In this document: piece after piece, positions 17,056 to 25,492 of the stretch | Layout of the letters: the number at the start of each line of letters is the position of its first letter | How positions within the stretch are numbered: position 1 is the first letter of the stretch | Assembly: GCA_947489085.1 (NCBI GenBank) | Contig: CANLCJ010000037.1 | Coordinates: 1-39,786 of the forward strand | Reading direction: 5' to 3' | Length of the DNA stretch: 39,786 nt | DNA from: an uncultured Flavobacteriaceae bacterium | GTDB lineage: Bacteria > Bacteroidota > Bacteroidia > Flavobacteriales > Flavobacteriaceae | Notes under the pieces: generated by a model | Told to the model about the DNA's origin: nothing | The model's database searches: none | The model's input: only the letters and a program-made list of their open reading frames with translations | Position numbers and translations under genes: made by a program

Positions 17056-18270
17056 TTAGGCTTTGCGTTGCAGTTGCGCCATATAAAAGCCGTCGTAACC
17101 CGAGGTGTGGGCTAAAACTTTTTTATCTTTTACAAATTCGAAATCTTTACCAGCTTCCGATTTTAGAAACGCATTGACTTGATTTTGATTTTCTGAAGGT
17201 AAAACAGAACAGGTAGCGTATACTAATTTACCGCTTGGTTTTACCATTTTAGAGTATTGCTCTAATACTTCTTTTTGCGTAATACGTATACGATCTAAAA
17301 ACTCGGGTTCGAGTTTCCACTTAGCATCTGGATTTCTACGTAACACGCCTAAACCAGAGCAGGGGGCATCTATTAATACACGGTCTGCCTTATGGTGTAG
17401 TTTTTTTATAGGTTTTGTAGAGTCTATAACTTTTAAATCGACATTATGTACGCCGTTACGTCTTGCTCTTACTTTTAGTTTTTTAAGTTTACTTTCGTAA
17501 ATATCCATAGCCACAATTTGGCCTTTATTTTGCATTAAAGAGGCTATGTGTAGTGTTTTTCCGCCTGCTCCAGCACAGGTGTCTACAACCTTCATGCCTG
17601 GTGCCACGTCTAAAAACTCTGCGACTAATTGCGAAGAGGCGTCTTGCACCTCGAACAATCCGTTTTTAAAGGCATCTGTTACAAACACGTTGCGGCGTTC
17701 GGTAAGTTTAAGCGCAGAGGGGTGTCCTTTTATAAATTCGGTTTGTATTTCCAAATCGAAAAGAATGTTCTGTAATTTTTCTTTTGTAGTTTTAAGGGTA
17801 TTAGTTCTTAAAATTACTTCGGCTTGCTCATTTTGTTTAGCAATTTCCTTAGTCCATAAGGCTTCCCCTAACTCGGCTACACCTATTTGGTCTATCCAAT
17901 CTGGAATAGATTCTCTAAATGTTCTAATTTTAGAAAGCTCGTCGAAACGGCCTTTTATTTTGCGCGAAGGTGTGTTTTCAAAGTATTTCCAATCTGGAAG
18001 TTTTATACCTTTTAAGGTTGCCCAGACGGCAAACATACGCCAAATGTTATCGCGATTAAAAGGTGCTTTAACATCTGCTATTTCTGCGTACAAGCGTTTC
18101 CAACGCACAATATCGTAAGTGGTCTCTGCTACAAAACCACGATCGCGTGCTCCCCAACGTTTGTCTCTTTTTAAAAGTTGTTGAATAACTTTATCTGCAT
18201 ACTGCTCCTCGTTAAAGATTTGTGTTAATCCATCTATAACTGCAAAGCAAAGGTTTCTATGTAATCGCAT
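17056..18270 (-). CDS. RsmB/NOP-family RNA m5C methyltransferase
   Basis: A 404-residue SAM-dependent enzyme that methylates C5 of cytosine in RNA. An N-terminal NusB-like helical region (about 1-130) is followed by the Rossmann domain. Counted from the ATG at 18270: motif I is VVDTCAGAGGKT (about 228-239), DAPC holds Cys304, which helps release product, and YATC holds the nucleophile Cys354. The frame extends 7 codons upstream to a TTG, but the ATG start, MRLHRNLCFAV, fits better. RsmB (C967 of 16S rRNA) is the nearest named relative; the exact target is not shown by the sequence. It has its own promoter (18333-18364). Confidence 0.9.
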   Translation of the reverse strand: MRLHRNLCFAVIDGLTQIFNEEQYADKVIQQLLKRDKRWGARDRGFVAETTYDIVRWKRLYAEIADVKAPFNRDNIWRMFAVWATLKGIKLPDWKYFENTPSRKIKGRFDELSKIRTFRESIPDWIDQIGVAELGEALWTKEIAKQNEQAEVILRTNTLKTTKEKLQNILFDLEIQTEFIKGHPSALKLTERRNVFVTDAFKNGLFEVQDASSQLVAEFLDVAPGMKVVDTCAGAGGKTLHIASLMQNKGQIVAMDIYESKLKKLKVRARRNGVHNVDLKVIDSTKPIKKLHHKADRVLIDAPCSGLGVLRRNPDAKWKLEPEFLDRIRITQKEVLEQYSKMVKPSGKLVYATCSVLPSENQNQVNAFLKSEAGKDFEFVKDKKVLAHTSGYDGFYMAQLQRKA

Positions 18271-18332
18271 TTTAATATCCAAATATTTCAATTTATATAA
18301 ATGAAATGGTATACACTTTCATTTAACGAGGG

Positions 18333-18364
18333 CAAAGGTACGTTTTAAATTGTGTAAAGGGCAA
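18333..18364 (-). promoter_or_regulatory. promoter of the RsmB-like gene (TTG-N21-TACCTTTG)
   Basis: On the minus strand, TTG (18364-18362), 21 bases and TACCTTTG (18340-18333) fit the consensus. The transcript would start downstream of about 18330. Confidence 0.7.
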
Positions 18365-18469
18365 TTTGTTTTGGCATATTACCCATTATAGACTTTACAA
18401 CAAGCGTGTGGCCTTTTGTGTTTTTGCATGAAGTTGTTACTGTACAAAGCTAATATATAAAGTAGGCTG

Positions 18470-19645
18470 CTATACTTTTGCAGCATTGTAATGGTTGGCT
18501 AAAAATATGTAGCGTATAAGTAGCGCGATAACAAGTGGTAAAAGTGTTATAGCAAAAACTTGTACGCCAGTAACCCAATGGAATATTAGTAAACATAATA
18601 GAATTACACAAAATTTAATATAACTAACCATCCAAGGTTTTGTGTATGCTTTAATAACAGGAATAAGCATTACAATATTTAAGGCGTTGGCCCAAAGTAA
18701 ATTGTAATTGTTTTTAGTAGCACCGTGGTCTGTGGCAAACCAAAGCAATAATAACACAATTCCAATAACAGCGGTGCTCCCAAAAATTAAAACATCTAGA
18801 ATTTTTGTGGCTTTGTAACGTTTGTAATCTCTATAGGTAACGTATATTATAATACAAGCTAAAAGACTTAATACAAATAATGGGCTGGTAAAAAAGTTGG
18901 TTTGTTTTTTAGCTGGTTGTGCATTAAATATAACTTTGCTTTGTTGCACTAAAGGCGAGTTTGTATTGGCAAATTTAGCATTACCAAAAAAGGTGTTGAT
19001 GTTTTTAGGCAAAAACATGTGTTCTTCTGGGGTTGCTATTCTATCTATTACCGCACCTAAAGCCAAGTCGATACCAAAACTTCCCCACGAATTTTTATTG
19101 AGGTTGTCTTGTATTAATGTTCTAAACGAAACGGGTTTGTAATTGTCTGGTGGTGTAAATGCAATTTCGCTATTACTGGCTTTGCGGGTTACATCCTTAA
19201 TTTTTGTGGCACAATTATCGAAAAAGAAATCGTATAAATAGCCTCTGTGTTCTGGCTTATAATTTATAACTAGGCTATTGTATAGTTTTTGTCGCTCTTC
19301 TGGGCTAAAATTTAATACTTGCTCGTGTATGCTTCTTTTATAATACTCGTAGGTGCGATAAAAACGTGCAAAATCGGTTTTACTTAAAAGGTAATTAAGC
19401 TTGCCTTGTGTAAATTTTAAATAAAAATTAGGGGCATTAAAATCGTAAGCACCATAGCCGTAAACATCGTCTAAACCTGTCTCAGGATCTTTTATTCTAA
19501 ATGCACTATGGCCAAAAGCATCGTATAACTCTGTACCAGAATCTACAGTTAAAACACTAATTGTAGCGCTTTTAGAGAGTTGTTTTGCTTGTGTTTTTCC
19601 TAAAAAAAAACAGAAATAAAATAGAATTACTAAGTATCGTTGCAT
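18470..19645 (-). CDS. DUF4105 / Lnb-domain membrane protein
   Basis: A 391-residue envelope protein. A signal peptide (1-20, ending in GKTQA) is followed by a periplasmic DUF4105 domain. Its hallmarks are VDSGTELYDAFGHSAFRI (about 34-51), the VYGYGAYDF segment, and FDNCATKIKD near 165, with a His and a Cys likely at the active site. Five hydrophobic segments fill about 255-385. Pfam now calls the domain the Lnb N-terminal periplasmic domain, after the Bacteroides lipoprotein N-acyltransferase Lnb; whether this protein has that activity is inference. Its start overlaps the stop of the PorV2-like gene (TAATG), implying coupled translation. Confidence 0.8.
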   Translation of the reverse strand: MQRYLVILFYFCFFLGKTQAKQLSKSATISVLTVDSGTELYDAFGHSAFRIKDPETGLDDVYGYGAYDFNAPNFYLKFTQGKLNYLLSKTDFARFYRTYEYYKRSIHEQVLNFSPEERQKLYNSLVINYKPEHRGYLYDFFFDNCATKIKDVTRKASNSEIAFTPPDNYKPVSFRTLIQDNLNKNSWGSFGIDLALGAVIDRIATPEEHMFLPKNINTFFGNAKFANTNSPLVQQSKVIFNAQPAKKQTNFFTSPLFVLSLLACIIIYVTYRDYKRYKATKILDVLIFGSTAVIGIVLLLLWFATDHGATKNNYNLLWANALNIVMLIPVIKAYTKPWMVSYIKFCVILLCLLIFHWVTGVQVFAITLLPLVIALLIRYIFLANHYNAAKV

Positions 19646-20721
19646 TAGCGAAAGATACTAAAATCTAGCTTTAAAGAAAATACATTTGAGTATAGAGCTA
19701 CACTTTGGTCTCCAATATCTGTAAATGCATAATCTATGTGTATACCATTGTATTTAAAACCAAGCCCTAAACTGGGTTGAAATGTAACTTGTTCTGTATT
19801 GTCTATCTGAAGTTCGTTTTGAAAATTACCCACACCACCTCTTAAATACACAAGGTTAACATAACCAAATTCGAAACCTACAGCAGGGCTAACACTAGCA
19901 AAAGAACTTGCTATAACATCGTTAGTTTCTCCAAAACGAACATTTAAATTCGCAGAAGCTAATAGGGTGTAATCGTAATGAAATTCGAAAAGTTTAGAAA
20001 TGCCCACTTGTAAGCTGGGAATGGTAATTTCTGTGTTTTCGGGCAGGTCTTGGTTTTGGCCTTCTACTGCATTGCTAATGGTAGCAAACTCGTCTTCGTC
20101 TATAGTCCAAGCATTATAAGTTGTGGTAATATCTCTAGCCATAATACCAAACTTCCATTCGTTTTTAGATTGAAATTGTATGCCTACATCTAAACCTACA
20201 CCCCAAGAGGATGCAAAATCGCCAATAACACGTCTTACTATTTTAGCATTTACACCATAATTTAAACCCTTTAAAGGAAGTCTTCTGGCGTAAGAAAATG
20301 TTAGCGCATGGTCTGCAGTAGAAAACAAACTAATTCTGTCGAAATTTATATTGCCTTGCGCATCGATAAGCTGTGTGGTATTTAAAATATCATCTACAGC
20401 AAAACGAATAAAAGACACACCAAAAGCACTGTTTCTATCTAAAGGCTTCGCAAAAGCCACGTAATTATAATTTGCAATATTAGCAAAGTAATTAGAATGC
20501 AATAGTGCAAGCTGGCTATCTTCGATATTTACGAGTCCCGCAGGATTCCAATACCCAGAATTTACGTCGGCAGTATGTGCTGTTACAGCATTACTCATAC
20601 CTAGCGCAGCAGCGTCTACCCCAATATTTAAAAACTCGTTAGAATATTGTCTAGCGGTTTGGCTAAATAGAGAGAGCGTAATTAGGCTAAACAGTGTAGA
20701 AATATATAGTCTCAATCGCAA
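19645..20721 (-). CDS. PorV/PorQ-family outer membrane beta-barrel (PorV2-like), TTG start
   Basis: A 358-residue outer-membrane protein of the PorV/PorQ (FadL-like) family linked to type IX secretion in Bacteroidetes. A signal peptide (1-20, ending LSLFSQ) is followed by FLNIGVDAAALGMSNAVTAHTADVNSGYWNPAGL (about 31-64), the family signature of alternating Gly and NPAGL, then repeated amphipathic beta strands to the C-terminal SLKLDFSIFR. No ATG precedes the signal peptide: an in-frame TAA lies 9 bases upstream, and the start is TTG at 20721 (or the TTG two codons later). It is translationally coupled to the DUF4105 gene. A CATCTTTG box just upstream is one base off the -7 consensus. Confidence 0.87.
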   Translation of the reverse strand: MRLRLYISTLFSLITLSLFSQTARQYSNEFLNIGVDAAALGMSNAVTAHTADVNSGYWNPAGLVNIEDSQLALLHSNYFANIANYNYVAFAKPLDRNSAFGVSFIRFAVDDILNTTQLIDAQGNINFDRISLFSTADHALTFSYARRLPLKGLNYGVNAKIVRRVIGDFASSWGVGLDVGIQFQSKNEWKFGIMARDITTTYNAWTIDEDEFATISNAVEGQNQDLPENTEITIPSLQVGISKLFEFHYDYTLLASANLNVRFGETNDVIASSFASVSPAVGFEFGYVNLVYLRGGVGNFQNELQIDNTEQVTFQPSLGLGFKYNGIHIDYAFTDIGDQSVALYSNVFSLKLDFSIFR

Positions 20722-20913
20722 TTTTTTTTACAAAGATGCACATTAAACGGCTTTTTTCATAGCGTTTTAGGGTAAATCCATAGCCTAACGTACAAATGTA
20801 TAACGGTACATTTCGCTAAATGTTGTTTGCTATTAAATTAAAAAAACGTAGAGATATTATATATTAGTTATGGCTAACACAAATTGTTTTTTATTTTTAC
20901 CAAAATTTTTTAA

Positions 20914-21675
20914 ATGAAGCAGTACATACCGAATGCCTTGACATTGCTAAACTTATTTTGTGGATGTATTGCTGTAATTTTTGCTGTAAATAATGCTTTT
21001 ATCTTCGCAGCATTCTTTGTGTGTTTTGGTATTTTTTTCGATTTTTTTGATGGTTTTGCCGCCAGAAAATTAAATGTACAAAGTGAGCTTGGCTTGCAGT
21101 TAGATTCTCTAGCAGATATGGTAACCAGTGGTTTGGTGCCAGGCGTGATAATGTTTAAATTACTACATTTATCTGTAGGGTCTTGGCAAGATACAACTTC
21201 AGTATTAGAAAACGGTAGCGTGTTTAATTTAGACTTTTCTCAACTAACATTAGATGTTATTTTGCCCTATTTAGGCCTTTGTATCACCTTGGCTTCTGCA
21301 TACCGTTTGGCAAACTTTAATATAGATACAGAGCAGCAAACTTTCTTTAAAGGCTTACCAACACCAGCAAATGCTTTGCTTATCATCTCATTACCTTTAA
21401 TTTTAGAGTTTCAAAATAACGATTTGATTAATAGTATTATACTCAACCAATGGTTTTTGGTATCGCTTACCTGTTTTAGTTGTTGGATTTTAAACGCAAA
21501 ACTTAAATTATTTGCTTTAAAGTTTAAAGACTTTAATTTTAAAACCAATGCCACCCGTTACATCTTTATACTATTATGTGCAGTATTGCTTATTGTTTTA
21601 AAATTTGCTGCGCTACCACTTATCATATTACTTTACATTTTAATGTCTATTTTAGACGCAATAACTACCAAATAA
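20914..21675 (+). CDS. pssA: CDP-diacylglycerol-serine O-phosphatidyltransferase
   Basis: A 253-residue inner-membrane enzyme (EC 2.7.8.8) making phosphatidylserine, the precursor of phosphatidylethanolamine. The CDP-alcohol phosphatidyltransferase motif D-x2-DG-x2-AR-x8-G-x3-D-x3-D is complete: Asp43, Asp46, Gly47, Ala50, Arg51, Gly60, Asp64 and Asp68. About seven hydrophobic segments. It opens with IPNALTLLNLFCGCIAV, typical of the PssA subclass. The terC gene follows 10 bases later, so they are likely co-transcribed. No phosphatidylserine decarboxylase gene is adjacent. Confidence 0.95.
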   Translation: MKQYIPNALTLLNLFCGCIAVIFAVNNAFIFAAFFVCFGIFFDFFDGFAARKLNVQSELGLQLDSLADMVTSGLVPGVIMFKLLHLSVGSWQDTTSVLENGSVFNLDFSQLTLDVILPYLGLCITLASAYRLANFNIDTEQQTFFKGLPTPANALLIISLPLILEFQNNDLINSIILNQWFLVSLTCFSCWILNAKLKLFALKFKDFNFKTNATRYIFILLCAVLLIVLKFAALPLIILLYILMSILDAITTK

Positions 21676-21685
21676 TACAAATTTT

Positions 21686-22489
21686 ATGTTAGAAAACATT
21701 TTTACATTATTAATGTTAGTGTTATTACAAGCCGTTCTAGGTTTCGATAACCTGTTATACATCTCTTTAGAAAGTAAAAAAGCGCCTGTCGATGCCCAAA
21801 AAAGAGTTAGAAAAGTAGGTATACTTATAGCAATAGGCCTGCGTATTGTACTGCTATTTGTATTAGTATCCATTATAGATTTTTTTCAAGAACCGTTTTC
21901 GTTTTTAACAGGAGGTATAGACGATGTACTAAAGTTTGCCTTTAACGGTCATAGTTTAATTGTACTAGCAGGAGGCGGATTTATTATATACACAGCAATT
22001 AAAGAAATCTGGCACATGATTTCTGTTAAAGATCTATCTCACGATCCAGAACATGGAGATGCCCCAAGAACTAAATCGCCTAATGCTGTAATTACTAGTA
22101 TTGTTATTATGAATTTGGTATTCTCCTTCGATTCCATTTTGGCTGCAATAGGCTTAACAAGTTCTATAGAAAGCGAAACAACGGCTTTTATCATTATGGC
22201 TATAGCTATAGTATTTAGTGGTTTATTAATGTTGTTTTTAGCAGATAGAATTTCTACGTTTTTAGCTAAGAACAGAATGTACGAGGTATTAGGGCTTTTT
22301 ATATTATTTATTGTAGGCATTATGCTTTTAACAGAAGGTGGGCATTTAGCGCATTTAAAGATTTTTGGAAACGAAATAGTGCCTATGAGTAAAACAACGT
22401 TCTATTTTGTAATTGTGGTGCTAATAGTTATCGATATTGTACAAGGCAGATACCAAAAGAAATTGTTACAAGAGAAGAATTCTCAATAA
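21686..22489 (+). CDS. TerC-family integral membrane protein
   Basis: A 267-residue protein with about seven membrane helices. It shows the TerC pattern: VLLQAVLGFDNLLYISLES near residue 10-30, with the acidic FDN motif, and a repeat of it in IVIMNLVFSFDSILAAIGL near 140-158. Conserved Asp residues in these two repeats are thought to bind metal. TerC relatives act in tellurium resistance, in Mn2+ export (Alx, MeeY/F type) and in metal supply to exported proteins. Metal handling is the safest call; no ter operon is present. It lies directly behind pssA, and a dispersed palindromic repeat begins 1 base past the stop. Confidence 0.9.
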   Translation: MLENIFTLLMLVLLQAVLGFDNLLYISLESKKAPVDAQKRVRKVGILIAIGLRIVLLFVLVSIIDFFQEPFSFLTGGIDDVLKFAFNGHSLIVLAGGGFIIYTAIKEIWHMISVKDLSHDPEHGDAPRTKSPNAVITSIVIMNLVFSFDSILAAIGLTSSIESETTAFIIMAIAIVFSGLLMLFLADRISTFLAKNRMYEVLGLFILFIVGIMLLTEGGHLAHLKIFGNEIVPMSKTTFYFVIVVLIVIDIVQGRYQKKLLQEKNSQ

Positions 22490-22490
22490 A

Positions 22491-22645
22491 GTAATTTAAA
22501 CTTTTTTGATTCTAGCGAAAATTCTAGATTTTTTGTTCAATTGAAGCGTTTTTAGAAATTCATAGCAGCGCTATGGACTAAGAAAAAGACAAAAATTGAA
22601 TGAAAAAGAAGGTTTTATAGCGAATTGAAAAAAATTAAATCACTT
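22491..22645. repeat. dispersed palindromic repeat, copy 2 (long form)
   Basis: The two ends match the reverse complement of 5867-5940 (ATTTAAACTTTTTTGATTCT on the left, CGAATTGAAAAAAATTAAAT on the right). The middle carries an extra block of about 80 bases (22534-22613) centred on CATAGC-AGC-GCTATG. The whole unit can fold into one long imperfect hairpin. It fills most of the gap between terC and the next gene. Compare copies 1 and 3. Confidence 0.75.
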
Positions 22646-22676
22646 CAAAAATAAAACAATCTTAAAAGATGTATTT

Positions 22677-23273
22677 ATGAACGAGATAAAATTCCCTGTC
22701 GACTTTAAGTTTAATATTGGCACACTTGCTAACGATTTTGTAGCAACAGACAGTCTTGGTATCACTCAAGCTTATGTAAAACAAAAACTATTTAAATTAA
22801 AAGAAGATGTTTTAGTTTACGATGATAAAGACAAGTCGAACTTAAACTATAGAATACAGGCCGACCGTTGGATAGATTTCTCTGCTGCTTATAGCATTAA
22901 AGATGCTAAAGGTGAAGAAATAGGTAAAGTAGCAAGAAAAGGCTGGAAGTCGATATGGAAAGTAGCTTACGAAATTATAGATCAGCACAAAAAGACACAA
23001 TATACCATAAGAGAAGATAATGCTTGGGTTAAAGTGTTTGATGCTCTTTTAGGGGAAGTTCCTGTACTAAGTTTTTTTACGGGCTATTTGTTTAACCCAA
23101 CTTATAGTGTATTAGATTTGCAAAACAAAGCTATCGTTAAGCTGAAAAAAGAACCTTCGTTTTTTGGAAGAAAATTTCAGGTAATAGCTTTAAGTGAGAT
23201 AGATCAAGACGATCAAGAACGTATTATACTTAGTTTAATGATGATGGTACTTTTAGAGCGTAGAAAAGGATAA
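22677..23273 (+). CDS. tubby-like / LURP-one-related protein
   Basis: A 198-residue cytosolic protein with the fold pattern of LURP-one-related/phospholipid-scramblase-like proteins. Short strands and turns recur, as in YVKQKLFKLKEDVLVYDD (33-50), YRIQADRWIDFSAAYSIKDAKG (about 58-79), IGKVARKGWKSIWKVAYEII, YTIREDNAWVKV, and near the end FFGRKFQVIALSEIDQDD. These alternate with a hydrophobic helix-like part (about 118-140). The family is poorly defined in bacteria; lipid or membrane binding is a guess from the tubby fold. It is preceded by the long palindromic repeat and followed by a hairpin. Confidence 0.7.
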   Translation: MNEIKFPVDFKFNIGTLANDFVATDSLGITQAYVKQKLFKLKEDVLVYDDKDKSNLNYRIQADRWIDFSAAYSIKDAKGEEIGKVARKGWKSIWKVAYEIIDQHKKTQYTIREDNAWVKVFDALLGEVPVLSFFTGYLFNPTYSVLDLQNKAIVKLKKEPSFFGRKFQVIALSEIDQDDQERIILSLMMMVLLERRKG

Positions 23274-23347
23274 TTTACCTTAAGTAAAATCGAATAGCTC
23301 TAGTTTACATTCTGCATTAAAATAAAAAGGACTACTAGATAGCGCAT

Positions 23348-23374
23348 AAACAGCACTTTATAGCGGTGCTGTTT
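23348..23374 (+). terminator. 9-bp hairpin after the LURP-one-like gene
   Basis: AAACAGCAC and GTGCTGTTT flank a 9-base loop, 75 bases past the stop. The T-run is short (the stem's own TTT), so termination is likely but not certain. Confidence 0.55.
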
Positions 23375-23441
23375 AACGTATAAGTTATCGCTTATTATAT
23401 ATCAAATATGTTGCAACTCCTAGATTAATAGCATAGTATCA

Positions 23442-23476
23442 TGTAACTTTATGTAAAAACCCGACATGAAGTTACA
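23442..23476 (+). promoter_or_regulatory. short inverted repeat spanning the GH5 start codon
   Basis: TGTAACTT (23442-23449) can pair with AAGTTACA (23469-23476), enclosing the ATG at 23466. If it forms in the mRNA it would bury the start. The left arm overlaps a TAACTTTA box that may instead be the -7 element, in which case the arm would not be transcribed. Confidence 0.3.
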
Positions 23477-24632
23477 CATTAAGCCCTTATTTAGTCTTTT
23501 TCTATTACTAACCCTACTTTCGTTTTTAGTTGTTTTTAATTGTTCAAATTCAGACGATGTTACGGTAACGCAGATAGCCAACGAAGTACCAGAGGAGACA
23601 GACCCAGAAACACCAGAACAAGAAGCGCCTGTAGAAGTTGGTGTAATTAGAGACATAACAGCCAGCGCTCTAGTTGCCGATATGGGGCCAGGATGGAATT
23701 TTGGAAATTCCTTTGATGTTAGAAGTAGAGATAAAACCCTTTGGGGCAATCCATTGCCTACAACACGAACTGTAGATGCTGTTTTCGATAGAGGTTTTAG
23801 AACGCTACGCTTGCCTGTAACTTGGGGTTATAATATGGGAGATGGGCCAAGCTTTACTATAGAACCTAGTTATTTCGATAGGGTAGAGGCTATTGTTAGT
23901 CATGCTTTAGAAAAGGGCATGTATGTTATTATTAATGTACATCATGATGACGAGTGGATTATACCCACCCGCGCTAATGCAAGTGCAACCAATGCACAGT
24001 TAAGCAGAGTTTGGAGCCAAATAGCAACACGGTTTAGAAATTACAGCGACTTTTTAATATTTGAAGTTTTAAACGAGCCACGCCATGTAGGCACACCAGA
24101 AGAGTGGACAGGCGGTACTGCAGAAGGTAGAAGTGTATTAAATACATTTCATAAAACAGCTTTAGATGCTATTAGAGCTACGGGCGGAAACAATACAGAA
24201 CGCAAAATTATGATTCCTCCCTATGCCGCATTGATAAGTGAAACGGTTTGGAATGCGCTGGTAATACCTAATAACGATCCAAATGTTATTATTTCTCTAC
24301 ATGCTTATTTTCCATTAGAGTTTGCCTTATTGGCGACAGATCCAGATTGGGGGTCTACGGAAGATAGAAGACAGGTTACAGACTTAATGAATCGGATTGC
24401 CTCTAATTTTATTAACAGAGGGTTTCCTGTAGTAATGGGGGAGTGGGGAGCAATAGATACTATAGCTTCTGCAGAAGCGCGTGAAACCCATGCCGAGTTT
24501 TTTGTGCAAGCCTGTTTAAGTAAAGGTATTGTACCAATAGTTTGGGACGATGGCGGAGATTTTGGTTTACTAAGTAGACCCATATCCGTTTGGGAGTTTC
24601 CCAACATAGCAGATGCCGCAGCGAATAGATAA
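23466..24632 (+). CDS. glycoside hydrolase family 5 enzyme, predicted lipoprotein
   Basis: A 388-residue exported glycosidase. The signal peptide ends at Cys26 (VVFNC-SNSDD). The -1 Asn is unusual for a lipobox, but the Cys and the acidic residues after it suggest a surface lipoprotein. An acidic Pro/Glu-rich linker spans about 38-57. The GH5 barrel follows: GWNFGNSFD (76-84), RLPVTW (115-120), VHHDDEW (158-164), acid/base Glu204 in LNEPRH, HAYFP (279-283), nucleophile Glu326 in VMGEWGA, and VWDDGG near 359-364. GH5 acts on beta-glucans, mannans and related polymers; the subfamily is not decidable by eye. There is no SusC/SusD pair or other glycosidase nearby, so it is not in a visible polysaccharide-utilisation locus. 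Confidence 0.9.
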   Translation: MKLHIKPLFSLFLLLTLLSFLVVFNCSNSDDVTVTQIANEVPEETDPETPEQEAPVEVGVIRDITASALVADMGPGWNFGNSFDVRSRDKTLWGNPLPTTRTVDAVFDRGFRTLRLPVTWGYNMGDGPSFTIEPSYFDRVEAIVSHALEKGMYVIINVHHDDEWIIPTRANASATNAQLSRVWSQIATRFRNYSDFLIFEVLNEPRHVGTPEEWTGGTAEGRSVLNTFHKTALDAIRATGGNNTERKIMIPPYAALISETVWNALVIPNNDPNVIISLHAYFPLEFALLATDPDWGSTEDRRQVTDLMNRIASNFINRGFPVVMGEWGAIDTIASAEARETHAEFFVQACLSKGIVPIVWDDGGDFGLLSRPISVWEFPNIADAAANR

Positions 24633-24656
24633 AGGGATTAATTATAAGATATAGCG

Positions 24657-24695
24657 TAAGAGGTTAGTTAGGTGCTAATCTCTTATTTTCTTTTT
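24657..24695 (+). terminator. terminator of the GH5 gene
   Basis: TAAGAGGTTAG pairs with CTAATCTCTTA (one G-T pair) and is followed by TTTTCTTTTT. It overlaps the last codons of the convergent lptB gene. Confidence 0.8.
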
Positions 24696-25415
24696 ACGAA
24701 GCTCGAAATTTTGTCCAAGATAGACCTTACGTACCATTTCGTCGTTAGCCAATTCTTCTGGCTCACCAGCTTTTAAAATACTTCCCTCAAACATAAGGTA
24801 AGTTCTATCTGTAATAGCTAAAGTTTCTTGTACGTTATGGTCGGTAATTAAAATGCCTATGTTTTTTTTAGTAAGCTGCGCTACAATACGTTGTATGTCT
24901 TCTACAGCAACAGGATCTACACCAGCAAAAGGCTCATCTAATAAAATAAAATTAGGATCGGTAGCCAAGGCACGTGCAATTTCGGTACGGCGTCTCTCGC
25001 CACCAGAAAGTAAATCGCCCCTGTTTTTTCTTATGTGGCCGAGACTAAACTCTTCAATTAAAGACTCCATTTTCATAACCTGTTCCTTCTTACTAAGTTT
25101 AGTAAGTTGTAATACGCTTAAAATGTTATCTTCAATACTCAATTTTCTAAACACCGAAGCTTCTTGCGCTAGGTAACCAATACCATTTTGTGCTCTCTTG
25201 TACATAGGGAACTTTGTAATTTCGGTACTGTCTAAAAAAATATGTCCGCTGTTTGGTTTTACCAAGCCCACTGTCATGTAAAAAGAGGTTGTCTTTCCTG
25301 CACCATTTGGGCCTAGAAGACCAACAATTTCTCCTTGGTGTACTTCTAAGGAAACGTCTTTTACTACCTTGCGTCCACTGTAGGACTTCATTAAATTTTG
25401 TGCTCTTAAAACCAT
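24675..25415 (-). CDS. lptB: LPS export ABC transporter ATPase LptB
   Basis: A 246-residue cytosolic ATPase that powers LPS extraction by LptFG. Walker A is GPNGAGKTT (35-43), the Q-loop is [17 protein letters not shown] (81-97, characteristic of LptB), the signature is [15 protein letters not shown] (136-150), Walker B with Glu161 is [13 protein letters not shown], and the H-loop is [10 protein letters not shown]. Length is normal. It is the last gene of a minus-strand group with tatC and kdsD, 77 bases after tatC. Grouping with kdsD, which supplies the Kdo precursor of LPS core, fits a role in envelope biogenesis. Confidence 0.95.
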   Translation of the reverse strand: MVLRAQNLMKSYSGRKVVKDVSLEVHQGEIVGLLGPNGAGKTTSFYMTVGLVKPNSGHIFLDSTEITKFPMYKRAQNGIGYLAQEASVFRKLSIEDNILSVLQLTKLSKKEQVMKMESLIEEFSLGHIRKNRGDLLSGGERRRTEIARALATDPNFILLDEPFAGVDPVAVEDIQRIVAQLTKKNIGILITDHNVQETLAITDRTYLMFEGSILKAGEPEELANDEMVRKVYLGQNFELRKKKIRD

Positions 25416-25492
25416 AATTGCAATAACGTGAAAAAATATGAATTATTGAGTTTACTTTAAGTCTAAAAAATGCGTATCGCTTTTACAGGATA

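Noticed and set aside
23466-24632. GH5 gene as part of a polysaccharide-utilisation locus
   Set aside because: No SusC/SusD pair, sulfatase, other glycosidase or sensor lies near it; neighbours are housekeeping genes.
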